A stretch of 64,000 nt of DNA, from the NCBI RefSeq assembly GCF_900100015.1, contig NZ_FNDD01000001.1, forward strand, positions 248,001 to 312,000, read 5' to 3'. The DNA is from Vibrio xiamenensis (GTDB lineage: Bacteria > Pseudomonadota > Gammaproteobacteria > Enterobacterales > Vibrionaceae). The notes beneath the pieces were generated by a model. The model was given only the letters and a program-made list of their open reading frames with translations, had not been told where the DNA came from and searched no databases. A program made the translations under genes and the position numbers. Below, piece by piece: positions 59,099 to 64,000 of the stretch (position 1 is its first letter; each line of letters starts with the position of its first letter).

Positions 59099-59539
59099 TT
59101 ACATTGCCGAATAGTGCTTAAACACTTGATGATGACCGTTTTCATCAAACATCATCACGGAATAGGCTTGGCGGTTATCACCATAATCCATTCCTGGAGA
59201 ACCCATCGGCATCCCCGGCACGGCTAAGCCTTTTGCGCCTTTAGGTGGTGACGCCAAAAAGGTTTTGATGTCTTGTGCTGGAACATGGCCTTCAAACACA
59301 TAACCGTTAATTTCAGCGCTGTGGCAAGACACCAAATCACTCGGCACGCCAAGTTTGGCCTTGATCGGTGCCATGTCTTGATGAGGTACTTCTTTGACCG
59401 TAAAGCCGGATTGCTGCATATGTTTGGCCCACTCACTGCAACAGCCGCAGTAAGGGGATTTATGATTAATGACCTCCTCGGCCAAAGCACTTGCAGATGC
59501 AAATGCCAGCAGAGATAAGGAAATAGCAAATCGTTTCAT
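59099..59539 (-). CDS. DUF411 metal-binding protein
   Basis: A 146-residue exported protein of the DUF411 family. Signal peptide then INHKSPYCGCCSEWAKHMQQSGFTVKEV with Cys-x-Cys-Cys. Later come SDLVSCHSAEINGYVFEGHVPAQDIKTFL and GLAVPGMPMGSPGMDYG, whose Met and Cys residues suit copper. It lies 19 bases after copA on the same strand, so it probably works with it in copper handling in the periplasm. Confidence 0.9.
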   Translation of the reverse strand: MKRFAISLSLLAFASASALAEEVINHKSPYCGCCSEWAKHMQQSGFTVKEVPHQDMAPIKAKLGVPSDLVSCHSAEINGYVFEGHVPAQDIKTFLASPPKGAKGLAVPGMPMGSPGMDYGDNRQAYSVMMFDENGHHQVFKHYSAM

Positions 59540-59558
59540 GATGCCCTCGATGGTGTAT

Positions 59559-62537
59559 TTAATGATGTTTTAGCTGTGGCTCAAACAGTCTTAAGCGATT
59601 CGCGTTACTGACCACAGTAATGGATGACAGCGCCATTGCTGCGCCTGCAACCACGGGGCTGAGCAAAAAGCCAAACGCCGGGTAGAGCACGCCAGCGGCA
59701 ATCGGAATACCCAGTGAGTTGTAAATAAACGCGCCGAGTAAGTTTTGGCGCATATTTTTTACCGTCGCTTGCGAGAGCTGAATTGCTTTGACCACCGCGA
59801 GTGGTGAGGTGTTGAGTAACGTCATTTGCGCACTGTCGATCGCCACATCGCTGCCACTGCCCATTGCGATACCAATGTCCGCCAGCGCCAGCGCGGGTGC
59901 GTCGTTGACACCGTCACCGACCATCGCGACTTTGGCGCCTTGTTTTTGCAGTGCTTCAATATGCTGAGCTTTTTCATCGGGCAATACTTGTGAAATGACC
60001 TGAGAAATGCCGAGCTGTTTGGCAAGGGTTTGCGCCACGGCATCGTTGTCGCCAGTGAGCATCACCGAGCGCACCTTCATCGCGTTAAGCGCTTGAATGG
60101 CTTGCTTGGCTTCGGCTTTTAAGCCGTCGGCGATGGCGATGATCCCCATCAGTTGTTGGTCTTGGACCACGCCAATCGGCGTCCACGCTTGTGAGCTCGC
60201 GGTTTGTAGTGCTTCTCTGGCGACGCTGAGATCAATATTGTCTTGCTCAAGTGCGGGAATCGACGCCACGCGCAGCGCTGAGCCTTGATAGTTGGCGCTT
60301 ACGCCTTGGCCACGTTGATTGTTAAAGTCACTGACATTTAACGGCGCGATCTTGTTCTGCGCAGAGTATTGGGTGATGGCTTTAGCCAGTGGGTGTTCCG
60401 AATGTTGCTCAACACCTGCAGCCATGCTCAGCAAATGCGCCTCGTCATCGGTAAAGCTAAATACTTGCCTAACCGTCGGTTTGCCTTCGGTCAGCGTACC
60501 GGTTTTATCAAACACCACCGTATCGATTTTGCTGGCCGATTGCAGTACGTCTGCATCTTTAATCAAAATGCCCATCTCTGCCGCTTTGCCAACGCCAACC
60601 GTTACCGAAAGTGGTGTTGCTAATCCCAGAGCGCAAGGGCAGGCGATGATCAGCACCGTGGTTGCAATCACTAACATATAGCTGGCTTTGGGCTCAGGGC
60701 CGAGCCAGCCCCAAATCAGCGCCGAGAAAATGGCGATGGCAACCACCACAGGTACGAATACAGAGGAGATTTGGTCAGCCAATTTAGCAATGGCAGGTTT
60801 ACTGCTTTGCGCTTGGCGCACCAACTGAATGATGCGCGCCAACATGGTATCGCTGCCAATGCCAGTGGCTTCGATAACTAAGCTGCCGTCTTGGTTGAGC
60901 GTGCCGGTGGCAACGCTGTCATTGAGCGATTTATTCACCGCAATCGGCTCGCCAGTGAGCATCGACTCGTCGACATAAGATTCGCCTTGTAGCACTTTGC
61001 CATCGACAGGTACTTTCTGCCCTGGTTTGATGCGCAGTTTCATGCCCAGTTCAATATCGGCAACATCGATGGTTTGATCGCCGCTTGCGGTCACCAAAGT
61101 GGCTTGCTGAGGCTGTAAGTTGATCAGTGATTGCAGCGAGCGAGTGGTGTTCGCCTTCGCCTTGGCTTCAATATAGTGGCCCAGTGATATCAGGCCGATA
61201 ATCATCGCACTGGCTTCGAAATACACATGGCGGGAAGCGGCAGGGAACCAACTTGGCGTAATCACCACCGCCATCGAATACAGCCAAGCTGCGCCAGTAC
61301 CGAGCGCCACCAAAGTATCCATGGTGGCGCGTTTATGCTTCAGTGCTTGCCAGGCATTGGCGAAAAAGCTGCGTCCTGCGCTAGCCAGCAGCGCCAAACA
61401 TACCATGCCTACCAGCCCCCAGATCATCTGTTGTTGGCCGCTTTGAATCATCATATTGCCGCCCAATACGCCCCACAACATCAGGGGAATACCGATGACA
61501 AGGCCTGCAATCGCACCGCGGCGATACTCTTTTTTAAGTGCTTGCTGCTGCTCAAGTTGCTGCTGTTGCTGAGTGGCGGGGTCGTGAACCACTTTGGCTT
61601 GATAACCCGCGTTCTCAACCGCCGAAGTTAACGCTTGCTCAAGCTCTTCGATGGCAACGCGAGTTTTAATCAGTGCAGATTGTTCGGCCAAATTGACTTG
61701 GACTTTTTCGACGTTATTCACCGATGCCAGCGCTTTCTCTACTGAAGAAACGCAACTGGCGCAAGTCATGCCTTTAATCAGCAGATGGCCGGTTTGTAAG
61801 TCAGCACTTACTTGAGATAGCTCGTCGTTGGAGCCAATCAGTTGCGGGCGCGTTTGTTCGCTCTGGTGTTCTGCGCTTTGCTGCTGCGTGGATTCAACGG
61901 AAGGGTTATCAGCGACCATCGGTTGACTAACCGAATTGCTGCTTACGGCGCTAAACCCGGCGCTTTCAACCAGAGCAATCACTTGCGGCTCAGAAAGTGC
62001 GGTATCGATAGTCAGCTCGCTGGTGGAGACTTGGTATTCACCGATATCGCTTTGCTCATCCAACTTAGCTTTGAGTTTATTGACACAATTGCCGCAGTGC
62101 AGGCCGCTCAGAGCGAACTGATAGTGTTCGGTTTTTGGAGTATCGTTGAGCGAATCTTTACTTATGGCGCTAAACCCGGCGCTTTCAACCAACTCAATCA
62201 CTTGCGGCTCAGAAAGTAGGGTATCGATACTCAGCTCGCTGGTGGAGACTTGGTATTCACCGATATCGTCTTGCTCATCCAACTTAGTTTTGAGTTTATT
62301 GACACAATTGCCGCAGTGCAGGCCGCTGAGTGACAACTCGTAGTGATGCCCGGCGTGGTAACCGACTTGCTCAATGCTTTGCGCCAGTTGGCGGAAACTC
62401 ACATCGCTGTCTAGGGTTACCGCCTCGGGCGTTAACTGATGAATCTCGACCTGGTGATCGGCGTTAAGGGCTTTCTCTACTTTACGTGCACAGCCCATGC
62501 AATGTAGCCCGCGCAGTGGAATATTCATCGCTGCCAT
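59559..62537 (-). CDS. copA: Copper-exporting P1B-type ATPase CopA with four HMA domains
   Basis: A 992-residue copper pump. Four N-terminal HMA domains are visible by their motifs: GLHCMGC, GLHCGNC, GLHCGNC and GMTCASC. Most CopA proteins have one or two. Domains 2 and 3 are nearly identical tandem copies. Then come the transmembrane region, the CPC motif in IACPCALGLATPL, phosphorylation motif DKTGTLTEG and GDGVNDAPALALADIG. The ATG at 62537 was chosen because GGAGG lies 8 bases upstream. A CueR-type promoter precedes it. Confidence 0.97.
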   Translation of the reverse strand: MAAMNIPLRGLHCMGCARKVEKALNADHQVEIHQLTPEAVTLDSDVSFRQLAQSIEQVGYHAGHHYELSLSGLHCGNCVNKLKTKLDEQDDIGEYQVSTSELSIDTLLSEPQVIELVESAGFSAISKDSLNDTPKTEHYQFALSGLHCGNCVNKLKAKLDEQSDIGEYQVSTSELTIDTALSEPQVIALVESAGFSAVSSNSVSQPMVADNPSVESTQQQSAEHQSEQTRPQLIGSNDELSQVSADLQTGHLLIKGMTCASCVSSVEKALASVNNVEKVQVNLAEQSALIKTRVAIEELEQALTSAVENAGYQAKVVHDPATQQQQQLEQQQALKKEYRRGAIAGLVIGIPLMLWGVLGGNMMIQSGQQQMIWGLVGMVCLALLASAGRSFFANAWQALKHKRATMDTLVALGTGAAWLYSMAVVITPSWFPAASRHVYFEASAMIIGLISLGHYIEAKAKANTTRSLQSLINLQPQQATLVTASGDQTIDVADIELGMKLRIKPGQKVPVDGKVLQGESYVDESMLTGEPIAVNKSLNDSVATGTLNQDGSLVIEATGIGSDTMLARIIQLVRQAQSSKPAIAKLADQISSVFVPVVVAIAIFSALIWGWLGPEPKASYMLVIATTVLIIACPCALGLATPLSVTVGVGKAAEMGILIKDADVLQSASKIDTVVFDKTGTLTEGKPTVRQVFSFTDDEAHLLSMAAGVEQHSEHPLAKAITQYSAQNKIAPLNVSDFNNQRGQGVSANYQGSALRVASIPALEQDNIDLSVAREALQTASSQAWTPIGVVQDQQLMGIIAIADGLKAEAKQAIQALNAMKVRSVMLTGDNDAVAQTLAKQLGISQVISQVLPDEKAQHIEALQKQGAKVAMVGDGVNDAPALALADIGIAMGSGSDVAIDSAQMTLLNTSPLAVVKAIQLSQATVKNMRQNLLGAFIYNSLGIPIAAGVLYPAFGFLLSPVVAGAAMALSSITVVSNANRLRLFEPQLKHH
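61942..62346. repeat. Tandem duplicated HMA-domain DNA inside copA
   Basis: Two direct copies (61942-62125 and 62161-62346), offset by 219 bases (73 codons), are almost identical over about 180 bases. This points to a recent in-frame duplication of one HMA domain. Confidence 0.9.
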
Positions 62538-62572
62538 ATTGATGACCTCCATGAAAACTTGAATTACTGCAG

Positions 62573-62603
62573 AGCTTAAACCTTACCGCAAGGTCAAGGT
62601 CAA
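62573..62603 (-). promoter_or_regulatory. CueR-type promoter/operator of copA
   Basis: On the minus strand TTGACC (plus 62598-62603) and TAAGCT (plus 62573-62578) are 19 bases apart, the over-long spacer of MerR-family promoters. Between and over the spacer is the dyad ACCTT-N11-AAGGT (62580-62600), closely like the E. coli copA CueR site. cueR itself is not in the window. Confidence 0.88.
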
Positions 62604-62782
62604 GGGTGGCTGCTCTTCAAAACTTAGACACAGCCAAATCAAGCCAACAATCTAAACTGGTACCATAGAAAGATGTTTTGTGGCGTTGGAGTTGCGTGCT
62701 GTGAGTGATAGAATACTGCCCAAAATTTAGCGCTCGCTTATTGCTTTAATAAGCGGCAGTGTCAAACAAAGGTAATATCATA

Positions 62783-64000
62783 ATGACGGTTAAAACTCGT
62801 TTTGCTCCAAGTCCAACTGGCTACCTTCACGTTGGTGGTGCGCGTACTGCGCTTTACTCTTGGTTATTTGCAAAGAACCAAGGCGGTGAATTTGTACTTC
62901 GTATTGAAGACACAGATTTAGAGCGTTCAACTCAAGCGGCGGTTGATGCCATTCTTGAGGGTATGACTTGGATGGGTTTGGATTGGGATGAAGGTCCATA
63001 CTACCAAACCAAACGTTTTGATCGTTATAACGAGATGGTTGATAAGCTGCTGGCTGAAGACAAAGCTTACAAATGTTACGCATCAAAAGAGTTGTTGGAT
63101 GAAATTCGCGCTGAGCAAGAAGCGAATAAAGAGATGCCACGCTACGATGCTAACCATCCAAAAATTAAAGCAGTCAATGACGCAGCGAAAGATGGCGACC
63201 CATGTGTAGTTCGTTTCCGCAATCCAAAACAAGGCAGTGTGGTTTTTGATGACCAAATTCGTGGTCGTATCGAAATCAGTAACTCGCAAATGGATGATTT
63301 GATCATTCGCCGTACCGACGGTTCGCCAACCTACAACTTCTGTGTTGTGGTTGATGACTGGGATATGGGCATCACTCACGTGGTTCGTGGTGAAGACCAC
63401 ATCAACAACACGCCGCGTCAAATCAACATCTATGAAGCACTGGGCGCTCCGGTTCCTGTGTTTGCACACTGTGCAATGATTCTTGGTGATGATGGTGCCA
63501 AGCTGTCAAAACGCCACGGCGCTGTGTCTGTGATGCAATACCGCGACGAAGGTTACTTGCCAAATGCACTGAATAACTACTTAGTGCGCCTAGGTTGGTC
63601 TCATGGTGACCAAGAAGTGTTCTCGCGCGAAGAGATGATTGAGCACTTTAGCTTGTCGGCGATTTCAAAATCGGCATCTGCGTTTAACACCGATAAACTC
63701 AACTGGCTAAACAACCACTACATCAAGACTTCTGATCCTGAGTACGTGGCAAAACATCTTGAGTGGCATTTAGATAACCAAAAACTCAGCACTGAAAATG
63801 GCCCAGCGATCACTGAGGTGATTAAACTGGTCGGTGAGCGTTGCAATACGCTAGTGGAGTTGGTGGAGCAAATTCGTTACTTCTACGAAGATTTCGCTGA
63901 GTTTGAAGCGGGCGCGGCGAAGAAACATCTGCGCGGCGTGGCGAAAGAGCCTCTTGAATTAGCACTGAGCAAAATTGAAGCTGTGAGCGATTGGAGCACA
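62783..64000 (+). CDS. gltX: Glutamyl-tRNA synthetase, 3' end cut by window
   Basis: The first 406 codons of GltX, which charges tRNA-Glu. It has the HIGH-like motif in [31 protein letters not shown], and the KMSKS-like [11 protein letters not shown]. The frame is open to the last base. Start ATG at 62783 follows AAAGGTAA. The order copA-gltX matches V. cholerae (VC2215-VC2214). Confidence 0.98.
   Translation, partial: MTVKTRFAPSPTGYLHVGGARTALYSWLFAKNQGGEFVLRIEDTDLERSTQAAVDAILEGMTWMGLDWDEGPYYQTKRFDRYNEMVDKLLAEDKAYKCYASKELLDEIRAEQEANKEMPRYDANHPKIKAVNDAAKDGDPCVVRFRNPKQGSVVFDDQIRGRIEISNSQMDDLIIRRTDGSPTYNFCVVVDDWDMGITHVVRGEDHINNTPRQINIYEALGAPVPVFAHCAMILGDDGAKLSKRHGAVSVMQYRDEGYLPNALNNYLVRLGWSHGDQEVFSREEMIEHFSLSAISKSASAFNTDKLNWLNNHYIKTSDPEYVAKHLEWHLDNQKLSTENGPAITEVIKLVGERCNTLVELVEQIRYFYEDFAEFEAGAAKKHLRGVAKEPLELALSKIEAVSDWST

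Noticed and set aside
61842-62343. Plus-strand ORFs opposite copA repeats
   Set aside because: They mirror the duplicated copA DNA in the antisense frame and repeat with it; copA is clearly the coding strand.

Overview
The window comes from a Vibrionaceae-type gammaproteobacterial chromosome, probably a Vibrio but not V. cholerae itself. The evidence is gene order: ssrA-smpB-ratA-rnfH-bamE-recN-nadK-grpE-dnaK-dnaJ, then a minor-pilin cluster, tadA, mltF and purL, in the order known from V. cholerae. The tmRNA tag reads ANDENYALAA. Core genes have moderate GC; the polysaccharide block at 17.3-23.3 kb is clearly AT-richer. Species assignment is not possible from sequence reading alone.

Layout. 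(1) 1-8.5 kb: the end of an ABC transporter, two DUF1989 proteins, a biotin-dependent urea/guanidine carboxylase and an allophanate hydrolase. This is the gene set now understood as a guanidine-nitrogen assimilation operon, closed by a strong terminator. (2) 8.8-14.2 kb: three small outer-membrane lipoproteins (two LPP20-like, one CsgG-like), then an MltC-like transglycosylase, a 57-residue membrane peptide and an unrecognised membrane-anchored protein. (3) 14.2-17.1 kb, minus strand: a lipoprotein esterase with InlB-type repeats and a purine-nucleoside-permease-family lipoprotein. (4) 17.3-23.4 kb, minus strand: flippase, two glycosyltransferases and a pyruvyltransferase behind an RfaH ops element, lying against the 3' end of ssrA. 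V. cholerae carries its VPI-1 island at that site. (5) 23.4-32.9 kb: trans-translation, BamE, SOS-controlled RecN, NAD kinase and the heat-shock chaperones with sigma-32 promoters. (6) 33.0-38.3 kb: an RpiR-type regulator and a six-gene operon with a periplasmic binding protein, two permeases and three DUF1989 proteins but no ATPase. It sits between dnaJ and pilE, which adjoin in V. cholerae, and is the best candidate here for an undescribed system. (7) 38.3-41.8 kb: type IV minor pilins. (8) 41.8-47.7 kb: formaldehyde detoxification pair with a LysR gene, tadA, a tiny basic protein and mltF. (9) 47.9-57.1 kb: purL, purMN with PurR boxes, upp, two small conserved proteins, rluF and smrA. (10) 57.6-64 kb: tRNA-Pro followed by a duplicated tRNA 3' end and terminator, a TraB/GumN protein, CueR-type copA with a DUF411 protein, and the start of gltX.

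Two separate loci, (1) and (6), both combine ABC transport with DUF1989 proteins, giving five DUF1989 paralogs in 37 kb. In (1) the transporter would import the substrate, the carboxylase activates it with bicarbonate, the DUF1989 pair removes an imine nitrogen as ammonia, and allophanate hydrolase releases the rest. Locus (6) has transport and DUF1989 proteins but no carboxylase, so its chemistry must differ or be supplied elsewhere.
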